From assembly GCA_038503035.1 (NCBI GenBank), contig JAVSML010024368.1, positions 913,250 through 977,249 of the forward strand: a stretch of DNA of 64,000 nucleotides. Reading direction: 5' to 3'. Made by a program: the position numbers and the translations under genes. This document shows, one piece after another, positions 24,706 to 36,817 of the stretch. Position 1 is the first letter of the stretch, and each line of letters begins with the position of its first letter. The DNA comes from Crocodylus rhombifer. Its lineage: Eukaryota; Chordata; Crocodylia; Crocodylidae. The notes beneath the pieces were generated by a model. It had not been told where the DNA came from, searched no databases, and saw only the letters and a program-made list of their open reading frames with translations.

Positions 24706-26769
24706 TAAAGGTCTTGTTCTTATGCATGGCCAGGTTCAGAAGAAAGATTTCTTGTAAAAATCTTAAACACTGGATGATCCATGAACCATACAAGAGCCCT
24801 GAAATATAAAGTAGATTAGAATTAAAGCTCTTTTCCTCTGAGAGTACTGAAGCTGAAAGACTATGAAAACTGTAATTTGCTGATTCCCATTGATTTATTT
24901 ACCTTCTGCCTTTCACTTGACTTAGGCAATAGAATTTAACAGGCCTGTCTTAAAAAAAACAACTATTGGGTGACACACATTTTCCGACAGCATGAGCCTG
25001 ACTTGGACCGTGTCCCTTTAATAAATATGAATAACAGCAGGGGCTTCCATTGTTCTGCTGATGCTTGCCTGTCCAAAGAGATGATTACGTTGTGCACAAT
25101 ACAGGAAGTATGTATTTAATATTTCTTAGCAGGTTCTATTGAAATACAAGCACTTATGTCTGACGCAGGTGGCTTTAAACCTTGGGCCTTCTGCTCTGTT
25201 GATTTTGATGCTTTGCCCCTGGAGCTCTGCCAGTTGAGTGATATGGGCTGGGGCACTGTGCTGTTTTCCTCTGTGATGGCTGCTGGTGGGATTCCTGAAG
25301 TTCATTCAGTCCAGATGGGCCCTTTGCACAATCGTGCACAAACTGCCATCAAGGAGGAAGTGTGGGCGGTGATGAAACATGTTTGTTGAGCAGGTTGGCT
25401 GGCTTGCTTTCTCCTGGGTGGTCAGTGTTTAACCCATGGCTAAAAAACTACTGGGATTATGAACAGGGTTAGAAGGTCTTTATAAACAATGGAGCATTTT
25501 AGTGTTGTGAACCCAGTTGGAAGTTTTGTACTTCTGGCTAACTGGATGAAGTTTTGTGCTAAGGCATTTTGTTCCATTACTTAATAATAAATCAGCCTCA
25601 GAAGGCAGAAGGTTTGCTGTAGGTGAGACTGGATGTTTATCTGAACACCTGAACCATTGTAAGTCTCTACACTTGTCTGTGTCTTCAAAACAGAGCCTCT
25701 TATTATAGCAGGTGTTTTCTGAGAGAGCCTTGTGGCCTGCCTGAGAGTAAGAATTTTCTTCTGGATGGGACACCATGCCCTCCAACACTGAGATGCAATC
25801 ACTTAAAGCCCTACTTTAAGACAATGGACAATATTTGCATGACTGGCAGAGATGATGCTTCAGTGCCTTCCCTTCACCACCAATAAAGGCTGTAACCACC
25901 TCCCTGTGTTGTCAGCAGGCTTTGGCCTAGAGCTAACAGCATGTGCAGATCATCCGCGTTCTGGGAGTTCCCTATAAAGGGCTCAACTAGCTGAGTGGAG
26001 ATACAGAGCACAAAGCATGTAAGTGTGGTGGGAGTGGGACCCCAAAGAAAAAAATGCTGAACTAGCCACCAGAAATAATGGCTACCTATTGGGGAAAGAG
26101 TATTTAAACAAGCTGTCGTGATTCACAAAAAGACTCTTTTTCTGCAAGCTGGATATTATTGGCCCAAACAGGATCTCCAGCTAGGTGAGGCCTCCAAAAT
26201 CATTGTATTTTGTGTCTTAAGACTAATTTCAGTATTGGCCTTAAACTATTCTGTTACCAAGAAACCACTGAAAGACCCTTTGGGGGAAAAAAAAAAAAAA
26301 AGAACACAGAAACCCATTCGTAATAGTAGAGGATGTATGTGCAATAACCATGCTATACTTGGCTACTTGACCAAAATCTGTGTTACTTAAGAGCCAGTTT
26401 CCCCTTCCCTAACTCTGCCACAGCATTAGTTAGATATAGCAATGAATTTCACTCATTTTTCTTAAACTTGTAGAAACAGTGAGGAGAACTGGCACGCTTT
26501 ATCTCTGATTAAAAGAGTGTGTCTACCTTTTATTACTAGTAAACTGATGCCTATCTTGGCATTTATAATAGAGCCTGTAGTATCTGAGCATTGACTTCAA
26601 TGCTTATTAGGCTATTCCAACTACCGGAGCATTTAGTAAAATATGACGTAGGTCCAGAGCTACTACTGGATGCAAAAATAGCTGACAGGACCAAGAAAGT
26701 ATTTTTCTATCTGAATTTTCTGAAGTATAACCCTTCCTGTTCAACAAAGCCCTATCTGTTCTTATCCCT
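24706..26769. other. Intergenic DNA, nothing identified
   Basis: I see no gene or classifiable repeat here, apart from a poly(A) run at about 26285-26300. Confidence 0.45.
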
Positions 26770-26850
26770 GCCTTTGTCATCTCAAGATTAGATCACTGCA
26801 ATGTGCCATACATATGGTTACATCTTGAGACCATCTGGTGCACCAGCTGA
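26770..26850 (+). mobile_element. L2-type LINE reverse-transcriptase fragment
   Basis: Reading from 26770 gives AFVISRLDHCNVPY followed by IWLHLETIW and then a stop. This matches the L2-clade signature SRLDYCNxLYxGL...LQxxQNxAAR. Flanking bases up to about 26960 may belong to it but have decayed. It is an ancient, inactive relic. Confidence 0.5.
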
Positions 26851-29800
26851 TTCACAGCATAGCTGCCTGCTTGGGAGGTAAGCATCATGCAGGGAGATGT
26901 TCCACCAGCAATATAGGGGCTGCCAGGGAGTTTCCAGCTAGAGGGGCACTCTCCATTGACCATATTTGAACAGTCAGAAAAGGTGCTAAATCTGGACCCT
27001 TAGTTAAGGCAAAGTGTTCTCTCTAATGGCCACTTGACCCTGGAATTGTCTACACTTTTGTGCTGGCATGAAACCTTTTGGGTACAGTGTAAGTTCCTTA
27101 TTTTATCCCAAGACAACCCATATGTTCAGTGGAAGCTGTCTCGGTAACTGTTCACTTAGAATCTATTAACTAGAAGATGTGCCAAATATCCTGCCTTTTT
27201 GTTTCCAAACTGAAGGGATCCAGAATTTTAAACACTGGGTTAGTTTGTTTTCAGATTCTATTATATGAGCTGATAGTGGACAAAAACATTTCAGTCACAC
27301 GCTTGAATTAACGTGTATTTTAGTGTATAGATACATTTTGCAAGGAGAAGGGAAAAATCAACAGCAGTCGGTCATCTAAACCAGCCTGAACAATCGAGAA
27401 CAGCACGTCGTAACTCAAGCATAGCTACGTGTCTTGTATACATAGGATCTGCTATAATTACTGTTCTGATTTTTTTTTTTTGTTTTTTTTGCCAGGACAT
27501 TCCACATGCCATCATTAAGTCAAAGTCTCCCACTAAGCAGAAGGTACTGTCTTGTGCGCTGTTGCAAGTACACAGAATCTCTGTGAAGGCATGAACAGGA
27601 TACTGGAGTCACAGGGCAGTGCTGGCTGTGAATCGCTCTTTTATCCTTCAGCTGAACTGCTCCAGTGTTGTGTCTTCATTAATAATTAATATTGAGGGGA
27701 AGCTGCACGCATTGTCTTCTGTGAAAGTGGAAGGCCTGTTTTTCAGATCCTCACAGCCTCCTTTGTTCTACGGCCCCTGGAAGGGGGGCTATGTCTTCTA
27801 CACTTCCGAACAAAATCTCTGAGTTCGCTTTTGATACTGGGAGTCGTATTATATGTGAAATACAGCGACATCCAAGGTGAAGTAGAGGTTCCTGAAGATG
27901 AAGCAACAAAGGGACTAACAGGAATCGTGATCTTGAGCTGGAGTAAGGTTTTTTTGAATCGGGGACTGGGAATCCAGATATCTGGCCTGTGTCACAGACT
28001 CGGGGGGCTTTTTAGCTAATGATGTTTATAAAGCACTTTGAAATCTGTGAACGGAATGAGCTACATCAGTTGAAAATACTGAAAGGTACCTGATCCTGAG
28101 GGACTCTTTCAAGTTTAGTCTGCAGTCCTGTCTAGAAAGAACTTGAGGGGAAAAGTTAGGCTTCAGGTCATGCCGTGGTAGAGATATTCCAGCAACACAA
28201 ACACCATGTGCAAACGTGAAGGAAGGTTTCAGAGTACAGAACACCACTGCCCTGCCCACGTATGGGAGAGCCATGCACCAATGAAGACCTTGCTAAGGCT
28301 ACAGATTGAGCAATAGCATGTACCCATTTCTGGCCCCAAAGTTGAACATAGTGGCAGGGCACAAAAACAAGAAAGAAGAATCCCAGAAGGACCAAGGACC
28401 CAGTTCAGAAAAGTAGGCAGTGTAAGGGGTCTAAGGAGGGAACTAGCTGTGGGTAGAAAACTGAGTACATGGTAAGCTGGAAGAAAATGAGAAGGAAGCT
28501 GAATGACAAACTAGGGCCTGGATGGGAAAGCCAGGGACAGGAAGGAAAAGCCTGCAAGTCAAAGACACGAAGCAGTTGCCATAATGATATTGCTGTTACC
28601 GATAAACCATTGAAGAACAGAGACATAAACATCCTCCTTAGATCTCATATTCATAAGAGCATGAAAATAAAAAAGGTCATGAAAGTCATGGTCCTCCCCC
28701 TTCTCAGATGCCACAAGATGAAAGTATCTGTGCTTTATTTCTGTGTTGAGCCTGTGTTCTTTGCTTTGCTGCCACAACCTTGAAGTGGTTAAAAAGACCT
28801 CAAATGCCAACAGCTTATTTGGAACTGGGGGAGCGTGTACCTGAGGCTGCGGCAAGGCACGGACTCAGCAAGTCTGAGACAAGGATTTTGGGACCAAGCA
28901 GTACATGTCCCAAATAAGAGGACTGATGACCTTCTAACCCCAGAGCTAGAAGCAATGGCAAGACTCCATCCCTGCCCAGTTTGCTTAAAAGCCTGTTGGA
29001 CTCAGCAATTGTATCCCCTTGCAGCAGCCTGGTGACCACAGTGCATTGTACTGGGCCATGTTGTAAAAAACATGTCTTCTGTTTAGCCTAGGACAGTACT
29101 GCAGAAAGTTTCTGCGGCAGCTGGAATACAAGCCTCTGGAGAAAGATCGTAAGTGAAAACCTGCCTCAGATATATAGGCACAGTTTCGACCTGTTTTAGT
29201 GGGGGTTGTGACTAGATATCGTAAGGCAGGATTAGACCCCATGACATCTCAATTAAGTCACACTCACACGTGCTTGCCTTGTCCTTCTAGCTGTTTTTAT
29301 TGGGAGATATTTATACCCCAGCTGCAACAGACAGAAAGCAGAAAACTAGGACACTGTCCTATTTTTTCATGCTGATAAAATAGTGCAATTTCAAAAGCAT
29401 TTCTCCATCTTCCCTCGTGTTCAAGGTTTATGTTGCTCCATATAGTTTGAAGGTGAAACAGGTTTGATAGGAGCTTGTAGTGTCATTCCTTGTCTTCATT
29501 TTTTTTCACATAGTTTGGCTTTAGTTTAGTGTGACTGGCAGCAACTGATCAAACAAGACAGCCAAGGCAGGACTAGCATGCACACACTTCTGGACCTCTG
29601 ATTTAAGTGGGCAACACCTGCCGCATGCATGGTTATAAGTGGGATTGTGTATATGCACTAACTAGGTTTCCTAGGGCTTTCTGAGCCTGAAGTGGGCATG
29701 AAGATGGGTGAAATGTTTTATCTCAGTGCTTTGAAATCCCTGCAAACGCCAAGTTTTTGTTCTGTGTTTTCATTTTCTTTCATAAGCAATTATAATCCCC

Positions 29801-30911
29801 TTTTCCTCGCACTTGTTAGGCTTTGTGCCATGAAGGGTTACATCTTAAGGTGTTTCAGGACAGGCTGGACATAGAAATATCTCTGTCACCACTTCTATCC
29901 AGTCCCAGAGGTATCTTTGAAGCCTCTGAGACAATGGCTACAACAAAGGCAGGGCTGTTTGTGTTTGTTTGTGGTGATTTCAAATGGTCCTCGGAGCTTA
30001 TTCCAGTTGTCTACAATTGTACTTGGGTAATGTGTGTATTTTCTAGAATGCAGCTTCTGGTTGTCTCTGTCTACAAGTAGCATAACACTTCATCACTCTT
30101 CTTTCTGATTGCTATTCCTGCCATGACTACTTTTTTTTCACATTATGCAATATCTTATTTCAATAAACTGCCTGCTTCTGATTTCTGTCCAATCTCTTCT
30201 GCAGCTCACCAAGAGCTCTTCATCACAGCTGGCCGAATGACTGATACTGCCCAACTTGCACGCTGTTATCATGAATCTGATCTAGGTCGGCAAGCTTGTG
30301 TTAGGGAGCTGATTGGCATAGCTTGCCATAGAAATCAGAATTTCCTATAATTCCTATAATGTTGCTCTAAAGAAAAATGTTCTCTCCTCACCCCCCTTGT
30401 TAAGAGGAATCTGTGTAGAATAAAAAAGGCTTTCTGGAGCAGCATGTTGGTCTATATCAGGTGTTTTGCTGAACCATGAGTCATACAACGCCCTGGCAAG
30501 CTGGATGAGTGATCTTTGCCATTTTGGCAGTTTCCCATTCATGTCAGCATTAGAAAACAGCATGACATTTTCAACTGTGTCTAATTAAGTGCTGGGAGAT
30601 CTTCCAGGATCATTACTAATTGAGAAGGATGCCACCCAGCTGTGACCCTTCTACTAGCTCAAGCTTGCTGATCCCCCACGGGGACTCAGCCTGCAGAGGA
30701 GATTCATTTTACAGGGAGATACCTCTTTGAGCCAGGAAAGGCCCTGTTGGTTTTGTTTTTGTTTTCAGGAGAATAGCAGCATTCAGTGATGAAACTTGGG
30801 CTTTTCCTGCTCCTGGGTACTCTACATTTGGAATCCAAGAAAAAGACTACTGTGACAATTTATCCATCCTGGTTTTAGGCCTGCTTGCTGCCCTGCACTT
30901 ACGTTTCTAGT
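26851..30911. other. Intergenic DNA
   Basis: Mixed-composition sequence without a supported gene, except for the exon-like segment at 27496-27543. A poly(T) tract precedes that segment. The open frames at 28026-28855 lack family resemblance and overlap on both strands. Confidence 0.45.
27496..27543 (+). other. Orphan exon-like segment
   Basis: A strong T-rich tract ending in gccag is followed by 48 bases open in one frame (DIPHAIIKSKSPTKQK, 16 codons) and then gtactg. Both splice-site dinucleotides are present, the length is a multiple of three, and reading is phase 0, which would match the phase of the last PDE4D introns. I do not recognise the peptide. It could be chance, an alternative PDE4D 3' exon or a non-coding RNA exon. 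Confidence 0.25.
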
Positions 30912-31535
30912 CACATAGTTTCATAGTAGCTAGGGTCAGGAGGGACCTGAACAGATCATCTAGCCTGACCCCCTGTCACAGGCGGGAATGAAAGCTGGGT
31001 TCACAAGACCCCAGACAGGTGGTCCTCTAACCTCTTTTTGAATTTACCCAAGGTAGGGGTGAGGACCACTTTCCTAGGAAGTTGGTTCCAGATTCTGGCC
31101 GCCCTAACTGTAAAATATTGCCTTGTGGTCTCTAACCTAAACCTATTCTCCATCAGCTTATTACCATTGTTCCTTGTCACCCCAGGCGGTGCTGGGGAGA
31201 ATAGGGCGCTTCCTATTTGCTGATGATCTCCCCTGATGAGTATGTAGGCAGCCACCAGGTCCCCCTTCAGCTTCTTCTTGCTGAGGCTGAACAGGTTCAG
31301 GTCCCTCAGTCTCTCCTTGTAGGGCCTGTCCTGCTGCCCTCTCACCAAGTGGGTGGCCCTCCTCTGAACTCTCTCCAGGCTGGCCACATCCCTCTTGAAG
31401 TGCAGTGCCCAGTGCTGGATGCAGTACTCCAACTGCGGCCTGACCAGTGTCGCATACAGGGGGAGCATCACCTCTCTGGACTGGCTTAAGATGCATCTTT
31501 GGAAGCATGACAAGGTATGGCTGGCCTTGCTGGCT
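30912..31535 (-). mobile_element. CR1 LINE 3' end, antisense
   Basis: On the - strand this is the 3' part of a CR1, ending at a tail whose complement reads catagtttcatagtagctaggg (30915-30937). The 5' truncation point is near 31535, where a Penelope-like tail begins on the other strand. Confidence 0.85.
31001..31513 (-). pseudogene. CR1 ORF2 C-terminal domain
   Basis: This 170-codon open frame covers SQSREVMLPLYATLVRPQLE, the DVASLERVQRRATHLV block, RLRDLNLFSL, PPGVTRNNGNKL, FTVRAARIWNQLPRKVV and the terminal DHLSGVL. It is the part of CR1 ORF2 after the reverse-transcriptase catalytic core, and it has no stop codons. It lacks the endonuclease and catalytic motifs through 5' truncation, so it is a dead fragment. 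Confidence 0.85.
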
Positions 31536-31539
31536 GCAA

Positions 31540-31645
31540 TCTGGAGCCTGAGGAAGGGTGTGTGCGCCCAAAAGCTTGCAGAAAAAGATTTTTTTTTGCA
31601 GTTTTTTTAGTCAGTTTAATAAAAGGTATCATCTCTGAACCAACA
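31540..31645 (+). mobile_element. Penelope-like element tail with hammerhead-like core
   Basis: It contains CTGAGGA (31548-31554), then a short hairpin GGGTG-TGTG-CGCCC (31556-31569) and AAAAGC. This layout resembles the CUGANGA-stem II-GAAA core of the hammerhead ribozymes known in Penelope-like retroelements. A T-rich run and taataaaaggtatcatc follow, which I associate with the 3' tails of such elements in reptiles. The GAAA box reads AAAA, so cleavage activity is probably lost. Confidence 0.45.
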
Positions 31646-34570
31646 GTTGTAGAGTTTTGCATTTCTTTTTGTCTTAGACTAAAACAGTTACCAAATACCT
31701 CCCTGACAGCTGCAGGCTTGCACTTTTCCCAGGGAGTCTGCTCTGTTCTACGGGAATACAGTTTTCCGTATTTAAAATATAAAACACAATTTCCATCACA
31801 CCTGCTTAAAAACATTTTCAAATCTATACTCTCCTACTCTGCTTGTTCTTCAGGCAGATAGACTGAAGCAAGCTGGCAGCAGCAAAGGTGTGAACTTCCT
31901 CCATTCATCTGAATTGAGTGTTACCTTCCAAGCTTAGTTCTAGTCATTAAAAATGCTAACACTTTCCAGGTCCCTGAAACTTAATTGACAAACACAATGT
32001 GAACTTTGAAAACATTTCATTTTAAACCCTGAAGTTGGCCCTGGTGAGTCATGTCACGTGGTAAATTTATGGCTTCACAAGTCGTTAACTATTTCAAGGG
32101 ATTTCTTACTAGCAGTCCTCTCAATTCTGTCTGTACAACTCTAGTTTAGATCTCTACAAAAAATGTTCTGAATGCCCAGATGGTGCTCCAAATCTACAAG
32201 GGCTGTGCTGAGACCGTCAGCTATTTTGTGCTCACTGCAGATCGTTACATGAGACACTGCTCCCAGGCTTATTTCTGCTTGGGTCTCAGGGTGAGGGAGA
32301 AGACTTGACAGTATAGGGGATGCTTAAAGCAAGCTAGTCACTATGTTGCTACTTGGTTTTTTCTTTATGTGAGACTTGCAATGCAGACACCTTCATTAGA
32401 GGGCTCTTACCCCAGGTGTTCCCGAAGAGTGGGAAAGGCAGTGGAGAATAATGCTGTGTCATGCAACAAAGCTCAAGTCTTAGTACAAACTTTGTACAAA
32501 CCATGTTAATAGTTTTTTAATAGAAATAAATGAACAAATGCCCAGACTAATAAGCAGCTTCACCTCTGCCTCTTACCACTAGGTTAGTGCTATAAACAAG
32601 TGTGTGATCTCAAAGGGACCAGACTAAAAAAATCACTATCAGGCTGTTTGTAAGTAGATAAAACTTTAAAATGGAGCTTAAAGAGGATTTATGTGAAACA
32701 GGCCTTCATACAAAGGTGAGTTGCATCGACTTCTGCAGCCTCATAAATGCTCCCGCAGGCATTGTTTTAGAATATGGGCTCCTGACTGAAATAGCAAGAG
32801 GAATAAGAATTTGAGAGCAAATACTGAACTCCTATCTCATTGTCTTTATCTGCTAATCTCAGATGGAACAAATGTAGTGTTGTGTTATGACAGGTCAGTG
32901 TAACCTAATCAACCTGAAATAAAATGTCTCTAAACATATGTTAGAATGTCTTTGTGGAAATATTTAAATAACTAAGGGCTTTCCTTATAGAAATGTTTTT
33001 GATACAATTTGAAAACGTTTGTTCTTTACTGGGAACATGGAGAACTTTAAACGTATGGATCAGCTTGCTATCACTTAATTTTATGAACTTGAAAGTGATG
33101 GCCAAAGTCCTTATTTAAAAAAAAAATAGTGATGGGCACTAATCACATGCATTTCAGTCATGTCTAAAACATACCACGCTATTCTAAAAAATTGCAGCAG
33201 TTTCAGAGTGCACAAAAAAGAGCATCTGGAGAAATGATTCAGAGTTTTTAGATTGTTTCTTAAGGCCTTATCTTATGCATCTAAAGTGTTTTTGGAGTGC
33301 TTTGCTGAACAGCAGGTGACTCATAAGTGTCTATTTTAAATGTAGGATCTAGCTAGCGTGTCACACACAAATCAGACAGAGTGTGAATCTAGCGGTGACA
33401 GAGAGAGGATGAGGATGATATGATCTGGAGGAGGAGAAACTGACAGCCTGGAAACTGGAATTTTTAGATGCATAAAGTGGAGGTAGGAAATCTTTCTGGT
33501 TTAGGCCTTACTCATCCTTCCTTGGAAAGGCCATTCAGACCTTAAATCCTGATTTTATTTATCCACATATAAATGTTAAGATTAGAAGGAGCCATTAGAT
33601 CATGTAGTCTGACCTCCCAGATATCGGGTGATTAAATGTCACATGTCTGCTCCTAAAGGCATAACAAGACAGTCAGGCCAGGGGCAGTCCCATCTGGGGC
33701 AGTGGGATGTATGAGGGCATCAGTGACTTCCAGCTGCTGCCATGTCACTGGTGTGATTGTGCAGCTGTGACAAGAGCTGATATTTTTCTGCCTCTCCCTC
33801 CCAAAATCAGCACCTGGGGCAGCTGTCCCACCACCCTGCCCTAGTTATGTTACTGGTTATTCTTATTGGATTTAGATGCAACTTGTCTACTAGGAAAATA
33901 AACATGGAGCTTGGGAAGCACCGGAACAAAGTTCCTCTGCACCGTCATGGAAAAGTGCCTCACTTTTACTCTGAAAATGTTTCTAGCAATGACAGGGCAT
34001 TTCATTTTCTATGGGCCTGGTTTCAAAAGAACTCAGCGTGTTTGGTGAGTTTCCAAATGCCAATGTATATTTTTATTTAATGCTCATTATTAAACTTGAT
34101 ACTCAATGGTAACATTCATATGCAAGGGGCCAGTGCCAAGGCTTACATCCAATTTGGGCCCCTAAGATTTGTCCAAAGTGAAGTCACTGGGGGCTTTATC
34201 ATTGTAATGTAGGCCAAAGTGAATCTAAAGTCTTTAAACTGTGCAGGTAATATGCATTCCTTGCTAACAGAAGAACCACCAACACAGACTATATAGTCAC
34301 TGGACTAAACAACATAGATTATAACATCCATGGTTTATTCTCCTGCTTCTCTGCCAATATCATATGCCCCATCACCTGCTTATAGTACCCTTCTGCTGTC
34401 TACAGTAGCCAGACAGGGCAATCCCTATGTGAAAGAATGAATGGACACCAATTTGACGTCAGTGCTAGAAATATACAAACCAACTTGAATGTGAAATTAT
34501 AGAATAAGAAATCAGCCAGACTGAAGTGCATTAAGAATTTATAGTTGAGAATATGCTTATCCCATTTCCT
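31646..34570. other. Intergenic DNA
   Basis: AT-rich DNA. One diverged CR1 tail in antisense lies at about 33570-33640 (gattagaaggagccattagatc...gtctgacctcc). No gene is supported. Confidence 0.5.
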
Positions 34571-35050
34571 CAAGGGTGGGCAATTATTTGGGCTGGAGGA
34601 CCACTTAATGAATTTTGGTGAGCTGATGAGGGAGAGGAAGGGTGGTGGGGGGAGCAGGGAGATGCCAGTTGATTCTATGTGGCTTGCTGGCCTCTGCCAA
34701 GAACCCGAGGAGGTAGTCTGTGTGCTGCACAGCCTGGCCTGTGCCTCTTTACTCTGTCATGGGGCCAGGCTGTGCAGCACACAGACTCCTCTACCCCTGC
34801 ATCTACCCATCCCCACCCACCTGGCTTTCTATGGGCACTGTAGAGTCTTGGCACTGCAACTACAAGCAGCTGGGCCCACATGGGACAGAGGATGATGCAG
34901 TGCACTGAGTAGTCATCCTGCCTACCTGCCTGCTCACTTTGATGAGCTGCTGCAACTGTGCTGTACCAGAGAAGTCATGGAGAAGGGAGGGAGGAGTCTA
35001 ATTGGTCCAGTCTCACTTGAAGCAGAGTGGACTGGCCCTCAGACTCTATA
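34571..35050. mobile_element. hAT-like repeat with a perfect hairpin
   Basis: It starts CAAGGGTGGGCAATTATTTG, close to the hAT terminal motif CAGGGGTGGGCAA. Inside, 34715-34739 and 34763-34787 are a perfect 25-base inverted repeat with a 23-base spacer. The right boundary is uncertain and no target duplication was found. Confidence 0.5.
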
Positions 35051-35501
35051 TCAGATAGGGTCCTATGGTATTATGTATTGTGGAAATATATGTATGTCCA
35101 CACCCAAAGAAATAATAATAGGTAGGTGAATGAGACAAGCAGACTACAGAGGAAAAAGGAAGACTAGAGAACAATATAGCAGATGTGTTTAACTTACAGA
35201 AAGTGAAAATTGCTAATGCCTCTCACCCCTCTGTCCAAATGTTCCTGTCACTCCAGCCTGCAATGTGCTGCAAAATCTTCCAACCCCTTGACATAGAGCT
35301 GTGGGCTGCACAACAGTAGTTCAGGGAGCCCTTTCAGACTGCCATCATAGATGTGATCACTAAGACATGTTTCCAGGTTCTGAGGAGGTTCTGCTGAAAA
35401 ATCAGAAGCTCATTGAAGTCTCAGGAATGACTCCGGGTAAATACAAAACAGCTGTTAATTGTACCAGCTGAGGAAGATGTGTATGTGAACAGGCTCTCTA
35501 C

Positions 35502-36193
35502 CAGGGGTGGGCAAAATGGCCAATCCAGTCAGTAGCTGTACTCCATTTCTCAGCAGCTCCTGCCTGCGTGGCTGGGACCAGTTTCCATTGAGACCCCAGC
35601 CACACCTGCACTGTGAAAGCTCAAGGCTGGGGTTGCCCTGGAGACCAGGCTCAGCCACACTGGCAGGGCACACCGCAGAGCAGGACAGAGGGCTGCTCCA
35701 GAGCTGCTGGGATCTGGCAAGGGGGGAAGCAAGCTGCAGATCTAGGGAAGACCTGTGATCTGTAGCCTGCATGCTGCAGGCAGGGCTATGCAGGTAGGGG
35801 ATCATAGCTCTGCCCCTGCTCCAGACCAGGCTGTCACCGCTGCAAAGAGCTAGGGCACAGCCAAAATCTGTAGCCCGTGCACTCCTGCCCAGAGTGTGCA
35901 GGCTGCAGATCACAGCTCTACCATGGCTCTGAAGCAAGCTGCCCCATCAAAGCAAGCTGTCCCTATCACAGGATCCCAGTGGCTCTGGAGCAGCTCCCTG
36001 CCATGCCCTGCCATGCACCCTGACAATGCAGCTGAGGCTGATCTCCATGCCAACCCCAACCTTGATCTTTCACAGAGCAAGTGCGGCTGGGATCTCCCTG
36101 AAGGCTGGCCCCAGTCTATATGCAGAGGTGGCTGGGAAATGGAGCCCACTGCTGACCAGATCTGACCCATGGGCTGGACTTTGCCTGTCTCTG
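35502..36193. mobile_element. Foldback hAT element with target duplication
   Basis: This 692-bp element begins CAGGGGTGGGCAAA and ends TTTGCCTGTCTCTG. The left ~330 bases are an inverted, diverged copy of the right ~330 bases; for example ctgtgaaagctcaaggctgg on the left matches the complement of the right arm. It is flanked by ctctctac (35494-35501) and ctctatac (36194-36201), an 8-bp duplication with one mismatch, as expected for hAT. It has no transposase. The open frames on both strands are mirror images of one another. Confidence 0.85.
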
Positions 36194-36201
36194 CTCTATA
36201 C

Positions 36202-36817
36202 TGAGTCAAAATTATTATTAAGGGTGATGTGTGCGACTTGGAGATAAAATGTGTGGTGTTGGCTGCAGATGCAAACCAGGCCCTATCTACTCTCTCAGAA
36301 AAACTTAGGGCATCTTCAAAGACCTACTGCTCCTAGAAAAAATAACTCCAAGATCTTTCTCTGAAGGTTGGCAAATATATTCAGGGTTGGGTTCAGATGG
36401 AGAGAACCAGGTGACGGATCACTAGCTGGTCAATGACCTCCCCATGGACAGATCTAGAACTTTGAAAAGGGGGATCCAGTTGGTGAGGTTCATCATTACA
36501 TATAAAACAACACGTATTTTTCTCTAGTTAAAAATAAACTAGAAGCTTTACTAATATAGAAGACCTTAGGACTGTATTATTCAATTTAAGACTGAAGCAA
36601 AAACAAATATAAGTTCCCTAGGATGAGTGAAAAACAAGCTGCAGGACTGTGAAACAGGAGCTTCATTAATAGGTTAAGGTATCAGACAGCAGAATTGCAG
36701 TGCAAAAGATAACTTGATTGGTGGAACTTCAAGACAGTTAAAAAAGAGATGGTGCCTAACACCTCTGGAATAAAGAAAATCAGGTAGATTATAATAAACC
36801 ACAAAATCAGTTGATTC
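36202..36817. other. Unclassified spacer
   Basis: AT-rich sequence between two mobile elements. I see nothing in it. Confidence 0.4.

Noticed and set aside
28016..28080. Phrase ataaagcactttgaaatctg, resembling a widespread amniote SINE/LINE tail
   Set aside because: It is too short and diverged to assign to a family by eye.
31855..31890. Possible exon between ttcttcag and gtgtga
   Set aside because: The segment is very short, the donor is weak and the reading is unfamiliar. Nothing links it to a gene, and such patterns are common by chance.
35455..36209. Several 80-160-codon frames on both strands
   Set aside because: They mirror each other because the foldback element is palindromic. No conserved protein is visible.
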